From: CAIYZT01 sp052387855
GTDB lineage: Bacteria; Pseudomonadota; Alphaproteobacteria; Rhodobacterales; Rhodobacteraceae
Assembly (NCBI GenBank): GCA_052387855.1
Contig: JBQTIT010000018.1
Coordinates: 1 to 64,000, forward strand
Direction of reading: 5' to 3'
Length of the DNA stretch: 64,000 nt
Below the pieces are notes generated by a model. It ran no database searches. It saw only the letters and a list, made by a program, of their open reading frames with translations, and was not told the origin of the DNA. The translations under genes were made by a program, and so were the position numbers. This document shows, in pieces, positions 1 to 9,481 of the stretch (the stretch's first letter is position 1; every line of letters starts with the position of its first letter).

Positions 1-13
1 GCCTGCCCACCCG

Positions 14-40
14 GCCCGCCCACGGGGCGGGCGTTCTTCG
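14..40 (+). terminator. GC-rich hairpin, possible terminator of a gene left of the window
   Basis: The arms GCCCGCCC (14-21) and GGGCGGGC (25-32) pair over 8 bp around a 3-nt loop and are followed by a weakly T-rich stretch, GTTCTTC. It could end transcription of a plus-strand gene lying left of the window edge. The T tract is poor, so this is tentative. Confidence 0.45.
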
Positions 41-42
41 GG

Positions 43-65
43 GAAAAGGTCCACTGGACCTTTTC
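43..65. repeat. Perfect 23-bp palindrome
   Basis: GAAAAGGTCCA (43-53) and TGGACCTTTTC (55-65) are exact inverse complements around a single C at 54. The dyad lies just downstream of the first GC hairpin and upstream of repeat array 1. It could be an operator, or a second terminator hairpin reading T-rich in both directions. No gene context to the left is available to decide. Confidence 0.6.
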
Positions 66-80
66 TGATCCCTCATCACC

Positions 81-852
81 CCCCGGCAGGCGCTTCGCGC
101 CAGCCAGGTCAGGCGCTGGCCTCTGTCAGCTATGCGGAACCGGTTTACCGGAAGCGTTCCCACACGGGCGTGGAAAGGCAATGCCTTTCCATTTCCGCCC
201 GACCTTGGCCGAGGCACTCGCCGAGGTCATGCGGGACGTGTGCCCCATCCCCGCCGAGGGCCCCAAAGGCCCTCGGCCAGCGCCCGACACCCGCAGGGAG
301 GGCGCTCCGCACCCTCCGGGTCGGGCGCTGTCCTCAGCGGTCTCATTTGGAACCGGTCTACCTTCGCCGTTCCCACACGGGCGGGGAAACGCGGTGCGTT
401 TCCTTTTACGCCCGGCCAGAAGTGGCCGAGGCTATCGCCGAGGTCACAGGAGACGCCCGCCGCATCCACGGCCGAGGGGCCCCAAAGGCCCTCGGCCAGC
501 GCCTGCCCTGCCCATGGCAGGCGCTCCGCGCCAGCCTGGTCAGGCGCTGGCCTCTGGGGTCTATGCGGAACCGGTCACCCGGGCACGTTCCCACACGGGC
601 GGGAAAACGCGGTGCGTTTTCCTTTTCGCCCGACTGTGGCCGAGGCCATCGCCGAGGTCATGCGAAGGACCGTCCGACCCCTCGGCCGAGGGCCCCAAAG
701 GCCCTCGGCCAGCGCCCGACCCCCCCAGGGAGGGCGCTCCGCACCCTCCGGGTCAGGCGCTGGCCTCTGGTGTGAGGGCGGAACCGGTTGTGCCGCGCCG
801 TTCCCACACGGGCGGGGAAAGGCAGTGCCTTTCCTTTTCCGCCCGGGCCTGA
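81..852 (+). repeat. Intergenic hairpin-repeat array 1 (about 3.5 units of 215 bp)
   Basis: Non-coding tandem array. Each unit carries, in order: an AACCGGTT-containing box, TTCCCACACGGGCG, a short hairpin GGAAA(S)GC...GC(S)TTTCC, a segment ending GCCGAGGTCATGCG, a hairpin with arms GCCGAGGGCC and GGCCCTCGGC, and a cruciform-like block whose outer arms are CAGCGCCCGAC and GTCGGGCGCTG. The second hairpin is at 253-277, 471-496 and 685-709, giving periods of about 218 and 214 bp. The short hairpins are at 172-190, 385-403, 602-622 and 816-834. All frames across it are open by chance because of the high GC. The array ends about 45 bp before the 3' end of rppH. Confidence 0.9.
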
Positions 853-896
853 CCCGGGGCCTTCACCCGGACCAGTTGCTGACCCCGGCGGCCGCG

Positions 897-1379
897 TCAG
901 GGCGCCAGATAGGCGCGAAAGCTGCGGACGACCTCTTCATAGACCGCCCGCTTGAAGGGCACGATCGAGGCGACCAGCTCATCGGCCCCGACCCAGGCCC
1001 AGCGCGAGAATTCGGGGTGCTCGGTCTCGATGTCGATCTGATCGTCCCGGCCAAGGTAGCGGTAGAGAAACCACTTCTGCCGCTGGCCGCCATACTTGCC
1101 GCCCCAGACCTTGCCCAAAAGCTCGGGCGGCAGATCGTAGGTCACCCAGCCATGGGTCTTGCCCAAGGGCTTGACCAGATCGCGCGTGACGCCGGTTTCC
1201 TCCCACAGCTCGCGCAGGGCGGCCGCGCCGGGCTTTTCGCCCTCGTCGATGCCGCCCTGCGGCATCTGCCAGGCGGGCGAGGTGCTGTCCCGGCGCTGGC
1301 CGGCAAAGATGCGGCCGGCCCCGTTGATCAGCACCACGCCCACGCAAGGGCGGTAGGGAAGCGCGCGCGCGGGCTCCAT
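897..1379 (-). CDS. rppH: RNA pyrophosphohydrolase RppH (Nudix)
   Basis: 160 aa. RppH removes pyrophosphate from the 5' end of primary transcripts and so primes RNase E decay in the cytoplasm. The N-terminus reads LPYRPCVGVVLINGAGRIF, and a complete Nudix box runs from GGIDEGEKPG through RELWEETGV (G-x5-E-x7-REUxEExGU). Length and sequence match alphaproteobacterial RppH/IalA proteins. It is the last gene of a minus-strand operon: its ATG overlaps the ctpA stop by one base. Repeat array 1 follows its 3' end. Confidence 0.95.
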   Translation of the reverse strand: MEPARALPYRPCVGVVLINGAGRIFAGQRRDSTSPAWQMPQGGIDEGEKPGAAALRELWEETGVTRDLVKPLGKTHGWVTYDLPPELLGKVWGGKYGGQRQKWFLYRYLGRDDQIDIETEHPEFSRWAWVGADELVASIVPFKRAVYEEVVRSFRAYLAP

Positions 1380-2713
1380 CAGGGGTTTATCGCCACGGCG
1401 GCCAGACCGCGCAGGATGTCGACGGCATAGGCAAGCTGATAATCCTCGTCGCGCAGCTTGGCGGCCTCTTCGATCCGCGCGCGCTCTTCCTCCATCTGCG
1501 CCCGCTCTTCCTCGGTCATCGAATCGTTGCTGATCGCGCCGCGCAGATCGGCCTCGGACCGGCCCTTTGCCTCGGCCTCGGCCGCGGCCGCTTCCTCGGC
1601 GGTCGGTGGCGGGGTCACCGGCTGCGCCACCACGATGTCCGGCATCACCCCCAGCGACTGGATCGACCGGCCCGAGGGCGTGTAGTACCGCGCCGTGGTC
1701 AGGCGCATCGCGCCCTGGTCGCGGATCGGAATCAGCGTCTGGACCGATCCCTTGCCAAAGCTCTTGGTGCCCACCACGATCGCGCGGCGGTGATCCTGCA
1801 ACGCGCCCGCGACGATCTCGGAGGCCGAGGCAGAGCCGCCGTTGATCAGCACCACCAGCGGCTTGCCCTGGGCCAGATCGCCCGGCTCGGCGTTGTAGCG
1901 CTCGTCGTTCTGCGAATCGCGACCCCGGGTCGACACGATCTCGCCCTTGTCGAGAAAGGCGTCGGCGACGGCGATGCTCTGGGTCAAGAGCCCGCCGGGG
2001 TTGTTGCGCAGGTCGATCACATAGCCGGTGACCTTGTCGGCGCCGCCGGCCTCTTCGGTGGCCTTGGCCAGCTCTTCCTGAAGGCCGGGATAGGTCTGCT
2101 CGGAAAAGGTGGTGATGCGCAGCACGACCGTGGTTCCGATCACCCGGCTCTTGACCGCCGTCAGCTTGATCGTGTCGCGGATCAGCGAGACGTCAAAGGG
2201 CGCCTCGACCCCCTCGCGCACGACGGTGATGATGATCTCGCTGCCGACCGGGCCGCGCATGGTCGTCACGGCCTCGTCAAGGGTCAGGCCCATCACCGAC
2301 TCGCCGTTCACATGGGTGATGTAGTCGCCCGACAGGATGCCCGCCTCTGACGCGGGGGTGCCGTCAATCGGCGCCACGACCTTGACGACGCCCTCTTCCT
2401 GGGTGACCTCGATGCCAAGGCCGCCGAACTCGCCCCTTGTCTGCACCTGCATGTCGTCGAAATCCTCGTCCGACATGTAGCTGGAATGCGGATCAAGCGA
2501 CATGAGCATGCCGTTGATCGCCGCCTCGATCAGCTCTTGCGTGTCGGCCTCTTCGACATATTCGCTGCGGATGCGGTCAAAGACATCGCCGAACAGGTCA
2601 AGCTGTTCGTAGACGGTCGAGTGCTCTTCGGCCAGCATCGGGCCGGCGACCTGCGTTGTCAGAAGAACACCGGCGAGCGTGCCGCCCAGAGCGGCAATGG
2701 CAAATCTCTTCAT
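1379..2713 (-). CDS. ctpA: Carboxyl-terminal processing protease (S41 family)
   Basis: 444 aa periplasmic serine protease. The N-terminal 28 residues form a signal or anchor segment (AIAALGGTLAGVLLTTQVAG). A PDZ domain follows at about residues 85-165 (GGLGIEVT..., GDYITHVNGE). The S41 catalytic Ser is in NGGSASASEIVAGAL and the catalytic Lys in KSFGKGSVQT. The C-terminal 80 residues are Ala/Glu-rich and probably coiled. It lies 3 bp downstream of an EnvC-like gene, a recurrent pairing in alphaproteobacteria that suggests joint action on cell-wall hydrolases and their adaptors (inference). It is translationally coupled to rppH. Confidence 0.95.
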   Translation of the reverse strand: MKRFAIAALGGTLAGVLLTTQVAGPMLAEEHSTVYEQLDLFGDVFDRIRSEYVEEADTQELIEAAINGMLMSLDPHSSYMSDEDFDDMQVQTRGEFGGLGIEVTQEEGVVKVVAPIDGTPASEAGILSGDYITHVNGESVMGLTLDEAVTTMRGPVGSEIIITVVREGVEAPFDVSLIRDTIKLTAVKSRVIGTTVVLRITTFSEQTYPGLQEELAKATEEAGGADKVTGYVIDLRNNPGGLLTQSIAVADAFLDKGEIVSTRGRDSQNDERYNAEPGDLAQGKPLVVLINGGSASASEIVAGALQDHRRAIVVGTKSFGKGSVQTLIPIRDQGAMRLTTARYYTPSGRSIQSLGVMPDIVVAQPVTPPPTAEEAAAAEAEAKGRSEADLRGAISNDSMTEEERAQMEEERARIEEAAKLRDEDYQLAYAVDILRGLAAVAINP

Positions 2714-2716
2714 CGA

Positions 2717-3841
2717 TCAGTTGTCTCCTGTCAGCGCGAACCAGTCGCGCGGGTCCACCGGCTGGGCACCCTGTCTGAGTTCCAAGTAAAGCGTTTCCGT
2801 CCGGCCTGCGCCAGAGTCATTCGCGGCCTGGGCCCCGCCCGTGCCGGCCTGTTCCGCCCCGCCCATCATCCCCAGTGGTGCCCCGCGTGTCACGATCTCT
2901 CCGACCTGGCCGAAAAGCCGGTCCAGCCCGGCCAGGATCAGAAGATAGCCGTCACCGGGCTCAAGGATAATCACGTTTCCGTAGTCCAGGAGCGGCCCGG
3001 CGTAGCGGATCGTTCCTTCCCAGGGGGCGCTGACCAGCGCCAGCGGCCGGCTGGCCAGCGTCAGCCCCGGCCGCGCCACGCCGCGCGCGTCGGTCTCGCC
3101 CGGGGTCAGGATCACCTGCCCGAGGACCGGCAGCTCAAGCGCGCCCTTTGCCGCCTCGAACCCCGCGCCCTGATAGGCATCGAGGTTGAGACCGCCGGCA
3201 AGGTCGGCCAGCGTGTCGACGCTGGCCATCAGCTCTTGCAGCGCCGCCGGGTCCTGGGTGAAGCGGCGGGGCAGGTCGGTGCGGTCCGACATCGCCTTGG
3301 ACAACTGCACCCGCGCCGTGCTGGCACGCTCCAGCCCGGCCTGGAGCGTCTGGCCGGCAAGCCGCTGAAACGCGCGCAGGTCGGCAAGCTCGGTCAGGTC
3401 CGCCGCCACCAGGTCGACCTCGGCCTTCAGGTCGGGGGCCACATCGGCCATCAGCATGCCCGAGCGGACCGTGCCCAGCGCCCCGTCCGGGTGCAGCAGC
3501 AAGAGCGGGCCAACCTGCGGGTCCAGCGCCGAAAGCGTGCCCAGAAGCTGCATCAGCCGCTCGCGCCGCAGCTCGAACCGCCGGGTCAGTTCGGCCTCGC
3601 GCGCCTCGACCTGCCGCAGGGCGGCCCGCATCGCGGACAGGCCCCGCTCATAGGCGCGGATGGTCTCGCTCAGCGCGCCGATGCGGTCCTGCGCCTCTTC
3701 GGCGGTCTCAAGCGCGGTCACGGCGGCCTGCAAGGCGCCAGCGGCCGCCATCGCCTCGTCCGCGACCCCGGCGCAGGCGGGCGCCGAGGCGCCGGTCAGG
3801 CCCCCGACGATGCAAAGGCCCAGGAGCGCCGCGCGGATCAT
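2717..3841 (-). CDS. envC: EnvC-like murein hydrolase activator (degenerate M23 domain)
   Basis: 374 aa with a signal peptide (MIRAALLGLCIVGGLTGASAPACA). Residues 25-190 are a long Ala/Glu/Leu-rich coiled coil, and the C-terminal 110 residues are a LytM/M23-like fold (APWEGTIRYAGPLLDYGN...). Active M23 peptidases have HxxxD and HxH zinc ligands. Here the second motif reads GYLLILAGL and no His is present, as in EnvC and NlpD, so it should activate amidases rather than cut peptidoglycan itself. Its ATG overlaps the gpmI stop (ATGA) and ctpA follows after 3 bp. Confidence 0.85.
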   Translation of the reverse strand: MIRAALLGLCIVGGLTGASAPACAGVADEAMAAAGALQAAVTALETAEEAQDRIGALSETIRAYERGLSAMRAALRQVEAREAELTRRFELRRERLMQLLGTLSALDPQVGPLLLLHPDGALGTVRSGMLMADVAPDLKAEVDLVAADLTELADLRAFQRLAGQTLQAGLERASTARVQLSKAMSDRTDLPRRFTQDPAALQELMASVDTLADLAGGLNLDAYQGAGFEAAKGALELPVLGQVILTPGETDARGVARPGLTLASRPLALVSAPWEGTIRYAGPLLDYGNVIILEPGDGYLLILAGLDRLFGQVGEIVTRGAPLGMMGGAEQAGTGGAQAANDSGAGRTETLYLELRQGAQPVDPRDWFALTGDN

Positions 3842-5358
3842 GCGATCAGGCTATGGCCGGTCATCTCGGGCGGGGCCGGCAGCCCCATCAGCGCCAGCAC
3901 CGTCGGGGCCAGGTCGGCCAGCCGCCCGCCATCGCGCAGCCGCGCGCCCGGCGGCCCGCCCACAAGGATCACCGGCACGGGGTTGACCGTGTGGGCGGTG
4001 TGGGGTTGCAGCGTCACCGGATCGACCATCAACTCGCAATTGCCGTGGTCGGCGGTGACGATCATCGCGCCGCCCGCCCGTTCCAGCGCCGCCAGCGCCA
4101 GGCCAAGCCCCGCGTCCACCGCCTCGCAGGCGCGGATCGCGGCCGGCAGGCTGCCGGTATGGCCGACCATGTCGGGATTGGCGTAGTTCACCACGATCAG
4201 GTCATACCCCTTTTCGATGCCGGCCACGAGGTGACCCGTGACCTCGGCCGCGCTCATTTCCGGTTGCAGATCATAGGTCGCGACCTTGGGCGAGGGGGCC
4301 ATGATGCGGTCCTCGCCGGCAAAGGGCACCTCGCGGCCGCCGTTCAGGAAAAAGGTGACATGGGGGTATTTTTCCGTCTCGGCCAGGCGAAGCTGGGTCT
4401 TGCCCCGGGCGGCGACCCATTCGCCCAGACCGTTGACGATCTCGCGCTTGGGAAAGGCGGTGGCGACATAGGCGTTGTGGTCGGCGGAGTATTCCACCAT
4501 TCCCAGCATCGCGGCCCAGACCGGCCGCCGGCCGGTTTCAAAGGCGGAAAAGCCCGGCTGGCCCAGTGCCGCCAGAATCTCGCGCGCGCGGTCAGAGCGG
4601 AAGTTCAGGCAGAAAAAGCCGTCGCCATCGCGCGCGCCCTCGTAGGCGCCGATGACGGTGGGGGCAAGAAATTCGTCCGTCTCGCCCTTGGCATAGCTCT
4701 GCGCGACGGCGGTGTCGGCATCCGGCGCGGCCTCGCCCCGGGCGCTGACAACCGCCGCATGGGCGCGCTGGACGCGGTCCCAGCGGTTGTCGCGGTCCAT
4801 CGCCCAGTAGCGCCCGCAGACCGTGGCGATCCGGGCGCCCTCGGGCAGCGCGCGGGCCAGTTGCGCGACGAACCCGGCGGCCGAAGAGGGCGCCACGTCG
4901 CGCCCGTCGGTGATGGCGTGCAGCGCCACCCGTACGCCGGCGCCGGTGATCGCCCGGGTTGCGGCCAGAAGGTGGTTGAGGTGCCCATGCACCCCGCCGT
5001 CCGACACCACGCCCATCAGATGCGCCACCCCGCCCGAGGCGCGCAGTCTGGCGACAAAGTCCAGCAGCGCGGGGTTGCGGGCAAAGCTGCCGTCCTCGAT
5101 GGCCAGATCGATCGCGCCAAGGTCCATCGCCACCACGCGCCCCGCGCCGATGTTGGTGTGGCCGACCTCGGAATTGCCCATCTGGCCGGTCGGCAGGCCG
5201 ACATCAGGGCCAAAGGTGGTCAGCGTGGCATGCGGGCATGTGTCCCAGAGCCGGTTGAAATGCGGCACCTCCGCCTGCGCCGGGGCAGAGTACTGCGGAT
5301 GGGCCCCGATCCCCCAGCCATCGAGGATGCACAGCACGACGGGTTTCCTGGCGATCAT
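3838..5358 (-). CDS. gpmI: 2,3-bisphosphoglycerate-independent phosphoglycerate mutase
   Basis: 506 aa, the usual length for GpmI. It interconverts 3- and 2-phosphoglycerate using two Mn2+ and a phosphoserine intermediate. The sequence shows VLCILDGWG at the N-terminus, the catalytic Ser in GNSEVGH, DGRDVAPSSA, and the metal-binding TADHGNCE motif near the C-terminus. I place the start at 5358 (MIARKPVV); the frame stays open a further 19 codons upstream, but those residues are not family-like. It is the first gene of the gpmI-envC-ctpA-rppH operon, so glycolysis and envelope genes share a transcript. Confidence 0.95.
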   Translation of the reverse strand: MIARKPVVLCILDGWGIGAHPQYSAPAQAEVPHFNRLWDTCPHATLTTFGPDVGLPTGQMGNSEVGHTNIGAGRVVAMDLGAIDLAIEDGSFARNPALLDFVARLRASGGVAHLMGVVSDGGVHGHLNHLLAATRAITGAGVRVALHAITDGRDVAPSSAAGFVAQLARALPEGARIATVCGRYWAMDRDNRWDRVQRAHAAVVSARGEAAPDADTAVAQSYAKGETDEFLAPTVIGAYEGARDGDGFFCLNFRSDRAREILAALGQPGFSAFETGRRPVWAAMLGMVEYSADHNAYVATAFPKREIVNGLGEWVAARGKTQLRLAETEKYPHVTFFLNGGREVPFAGEDRIMAPSPKVATYDLQPEMSAAEVTGHLVAGIEKGYDLIVVNYANPDMVGHTGSLPAAIRACEAVDAGLGLALAALERAGGAMIVTADHGNCELMVDPVTLQPHTAHTVNPVPVILVGGPPGARLRDGGRLADLAPTVLALMGLPAPPEMTGHSLIA

Positions 5359-5436
5359 CTTGACGTCCTTTTCGGTCCTGCCCACGCTTCTAGACCGCCC
5401 AGCCGCCGTGGGCAACGCAGGAGGCGCGAGGGTTGG

Positions 5437-5965
5437 GCGTTCGGAAGCGGTTCAGGGGAAAGGGGGTGGGGAAGCGCGGCGCGTTTTGTTCGCCGCCCGG
5501 ATTGGCAAAGGCCATCGCCGGGGTCATGCCGGACGGTTGCCGCAGTCCCGCCGAGGGCCCCAAAGGCCCTCGGCCAGCGCCTGCCCTTCCCCCGGCAGGC
5601 GCTTCGCGCCAGCCAGGTCAGGCGCTGGCCTCTGTTGTCTATGCGGAACCGGTTTACTGGACAGGTTCCCACACGGGCGGGAAAACGCAGTGCGTTTCCT
5701 TTTCCGCCCGGCCCGAACTGGCTGAGGCTATCGCCGAGGTCATGCGAGACGGATGCCCCATCCCCGGCCGAGGGCCCCAAAGGCCCTCGGCCAGCGCCCG
5801 CCCCCCCCAGGGAGGGCGCTCCACGCCCTCCGGGTCGGGCGCTGGCCTCTGTCGTCTATGCGGAACCGGTTTACCGGAGGCGTTCCCACACGGGCGGGAA
5901 AACGCAGTGCGTTTTCCTTCTCCGCCCGAACTGGCCGAGGCCATCGCCGGGGTCATGCGCGGCGC
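5437..5965 (+). repeat. Intergenic hairpin-repeat array 2 (about 2.5 units)
   Basis: Same family and orientation as array 1. The GCCGAGGGCC/GGCCCTCGGC hairpin occurs at 5550-5574 and 5767-5791, a period of 217 bp. The cruciform block exists here in two sequence versions, one with arms around CAGGCGCTTCGCGCC and the other around GAGGGCGCTCCACGCCCTC. It fills the gap between the start of gpmI and the 3' end of the DUF2794 gene, both on the minus strand, so it may also lie in the gpmI promoter or leader region. No coding signal is visible. Confidence 0.9.
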
Positions 5966-5970
5966 CTGCC

Positions 5971-6321
5971 CTATTCGCTCACCGTGCGGATCAGCTTGCG
6001 CTCCAGCACCCGCAGCGCCGTCTCCAGGTCCGGGCCACGCCGCAGGACCTGGCCAGCCTCGCCCACCACCGCGTACATGCCTTGGCGGGCGCGCAGGCGG
6101 GGGCGCTTCTCGATCCGGAAGAGCGGCGTCTCCGCCGTGCGGCGAAAGATCGAAAAGACCGCGACCTCGGGCATCGCCGCGATGGCATAGTCGCGCCACT
6201 CGCCGGCCGCCACCATGCGGCCATAGACCGACAGGATCGCCCCCAGCTCGCGCCGGTCGAAGCTGACCCTTTCGGGCAGGCCCGGCTTTTGCGGAAAGGG
6301 CGTCGGCGTCAGGACCGTCAT
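5971..6321 (-). CDS. DUF2794 family protein
   Basis: 116 aa, compact and soluble, with no signal peptide or membrane segment. The sequence VSFDRRELGAILSVYGRMVA, then WRDYAIAAMP and FSIFRRTAETPLFRIEKRP, matches what I recall of the DUF2794 family found widely in alphaproteobacteria. The function is unknown. The start at 6321 fits family length. It stands alone between array 2 and the convergent end of the asparaginase gene's upstream neighbour, with about 40 bp to that gene. Confidence 0.75.
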   Translation of the reverse strand: MTVLTPTPFPQKPGLPERVSFDRRELGAILSVYGRMVAAGEWRDYAIAAMPEVAVFSIFRRTAETPLFRIEKRPRLRARQGMYAVVGEAGQVLRRGPDLETALRVLERKLIRTVSE

Positions 6322-6362
6322 GGCCCCAGCCTATCGCGAGGGGGCCACATTTCAAGCCCTGA

Positions 6363-7367
6363 TCACACCCGCGCTGCAAAGCCCTCGGCAAGCCGAACCT
6401 CGCCCGTGACCAGACCTCGGTAATTGCGCTGCGGCGCCGGCAAAAACGTCTGCACAAGCGGGTGCCCGGCCTTCAGCGCCCCGACCCGGATCAGGAGCGC
6501 GGCAATCGCCGCCGACTTGGCGCGCGGACTGCCATCCTCGATCTTCAGCGCGATGCCCAGCTTTTGCGCCGGAAGGATGGCCACAAAGACCCCCTCAGCC
6601 CCGCCCTTGAGCGCCACGCGCCCATCCATGGCCCGCATCAGGATGGTGCAGGGCTCGCCCTCGCCGGCCACCAGTTCGGGATGGGCGGCCATGGCGCTGG
6701 CCAGCCGATGCATGGCGCGCTGGCGGCTGTCCCCTGTGTCCGTCGCGGCCGCAAAGCGGGCCATCGAGCGGGCAAGCGCCACCAGGCTCGTGGCGAAATT
6801 CGGGGCCGAGCAGCCGTCGATGCCCCAGCCGGCCACCGCCTCGTCGCCGACCTCTTCGATGGCGGCGCGGACGGCCCTTTGCACCGGATGGTCGATCTCG
6901 ACATATTCCGAGCCGCCGCCGAGGTGCCTGTTCAGCGTCAGGAACCCCGAATGCTTGCCCGAGCAGTTGTTGTGCAACTGGCAGGGCGCCTCGTGGCCCA
7001 GGATCAGCCGGTCACGCTCGTCCCGGTCGAATGGTTCATGCACGCCGCAGCGCAGGTCGGCCTCGGACAGGCCCAGACCGCTCAGCCAGCGGCCGGCCAG
7101 ATCGACATGCAGGCGCGATCCGTTGTGGCTGGCGCAGGACAGCGCCAACTGGCGCGTGGACAGGCCAAAGGCATCGGCGGCGCCGCTTTCGACCAGCGGC
7201 AGCGCCTGCAGCATCTTGGACGACGAGCGCGGGAACGTGACGCGACCCGGATCGCCCCAGGCCTGCACGATCTGACCCGAGGTGTCGCAGATCACGGCAT
7301 GGCCGCGATGCGTGCTTTCCAACAGACCGCCGCGCCAGAGTTCGACCATTTCCGCAGCCTTGACCAT
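6363..7367 (-). CDS. L-asparaginase II (Rhizobium AnsA type)
   Basis: 334 aa of the Asparaginase_II family (PF06089), distinct from the E. coli-type enzymes. It hydrolyses asparagine to aspartate and ammonia. The features of the R. etli enzyme are present: a Ser-x-x-Lys pair in RSSSKML, SCASHNG, the Cys/Lys metal-site residues in NNCSGKHSG, and a further Cys in DGCSAPN. The ATG at 7367 (MVKAAEMVELWRGG) is preferred to the upstream 7439 start because the family begins there. It is divergent from the IalB-like gene across 170 bp. Confidence 0.9.
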   Translation of the reverse strand: MVKAAEMVELWRGGLLESTHRGHAVICDTSGQIVQAWGDPGRVTFPRSSSKMLQALPLVESGAADAFGLSTRQLALSCASHNGSRLHVDLAGRWLSGLGLSEADLRCGVHEPFDRDERDRLILGHEAPCQLHNNCSGKHSGFLTLNRHLGGGSEYVEIDHPVQRAVRAAIEEVGDEAVAGWGIDGCSAPNFATSLVALARSMARFAAATDTGDSRQRAMHRLASAMAAHPELVAGEGEPCTILMRAMDGRVALKGGAEGVFVAILPAQKLGIALKIEDGSPRAKSAAIAALLIRVGALKAGHPLVQTFLPAPQRNYRGLVTGEVRLAEGFAARV

Positions 7368-7537
7368 GCTTTCCCCCGCCGATATGCGCGATTTCCCGCC
7401 GGGCGGTCTTTCGCGCGCCCCGGCTTTTCGGTTAAGCATGGGATATCGGGCGAAACTGCCCTATGCCAGACGAAATCGCACCGGCGGACAGCGCCGGGGC
7501 AGACCCGGACGGGCACAGGGACTGGAGGCAGGACAGG

Positions 7538-8056
7538 ATGAAGGCTTTGATCATTCGCGCGGCGGTGATGGCGATGCTTGCGGGCGTGGCGCCTCAGGCA
7601 CTGGCGCAGGAATCGACCAACCTTGTGACGACGACCACGGACTGGAGCGTCTTTGTCGAGGAAAACCCCAAGGAATGCTGGGGCGTCACCACCCCGCGCG
7701 AGACGGTGAACACGCGCGATGGTCAGCCGGTCACGGTCCGGCGCGGCGATATCCTGCTCTTCGTGACCTATCGCCCCGGCCAGCCCGGCGAGGTCGCCTT
7801 TTGGGGCGGCTATCCCTTTGCCGACGATTCCACCGTGGAAATGAACATCGACGGCACCAAGTTCGAGCTGTTTACCGAGGGGGAGTGGGCCTGGCCAGGC
7901 TCGCCTGCGGATGATGCCGCCATCCTGGCCGCCATGAAAAAGGGTGCGGCGGCGACCCTGACCGGGCGGTCGGGCAAGGGCACCCAGACGCAGGACACCT
8001 TCAGCCTGCGCGGCTTTACCGCCGCCGTGGACGAGGCCGCCTCGCGCTGCCAGTAG
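7538..8056 (+). CDS. Invasion-associated locus B (IalB)-like secreted protein
   Basis: 172 aa. The first 22 residues form a clear signal peptide ending in ALAQ, so the product is periplasmic or exported. The mature part resembles IalB-family proteins of alphaproteobacteria (TTDWSVFVEENPKECW, LLFVTYRPGQPGEVAF, ATLTGRSGKGTQTQDTFSL). The role in non-pathogens is unknown. The start at 7538 is chosen because GGAGGCAGGACAGG lies just upstream and the signal peptide begins there. It is followed after 98 bp by rlmN. Confidence 0.8.
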   Translation: MKALIIRAAVMAMLAGVAPQALAQESTNLVTTTTDWSVFVEENPKECWGVTTPRETVNTRDGQPVTVRRGDILLFVTYRPGQPGEVAFWGGYPFADDSTVEMNIDGTKFELFTEGEWAWPGSPADDAAILAAMKKGAAATLTGRSGKGTQTQDTFSLRGFTAAVDEAASRCQ

Positions 8057-8154
8057 CCCGTCGGCGCGGGCGGCCCGCCGCCGCGCGCCATGCGGTTCCG
8101 TTCCGCCTGCGAATCCTGTATAGGGCGGGCTGCCCTGCCCCATAGGCCCAAGTC

Positions 8155-9345
<1,191 letters not shown>

Positions 9346-9481
9346 ATCCGCCTGCGGTCCGGCGCTGCCGCGACGTGAAGCTGGACAATCCGGCGGGGGC
9401 GTGGAATGTCCGTTGATCAAGGGCGTCCAAGAATGCCTGATGGCCCGCGGATCGGGCTGCCAACAGAGGCGCGGGACAGAC

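Noticed and set aside
81..852. CRISPR array
   Set aside because: The period is about 215 bp, repeats are hairpin-rich and divergent, there are no 25-40 nt direct repeats with unique spacers, and no cas genes occur in the window.
132..1430. Long plus-strand open frames across array 1 and the rppH antisense strand (up to 432 codons)
   Set aside because: They cross several hairpin units and the antisense strand of rppH, have Pro/Arg/Gly-rich composition typical of GC-rich non-coding frames, and match no family.
2486..4186. Plus-strand frame opposite ctpA, envC and gpmI
   Set aside because: It is antisense to three well-supported, translationally coupled genes.
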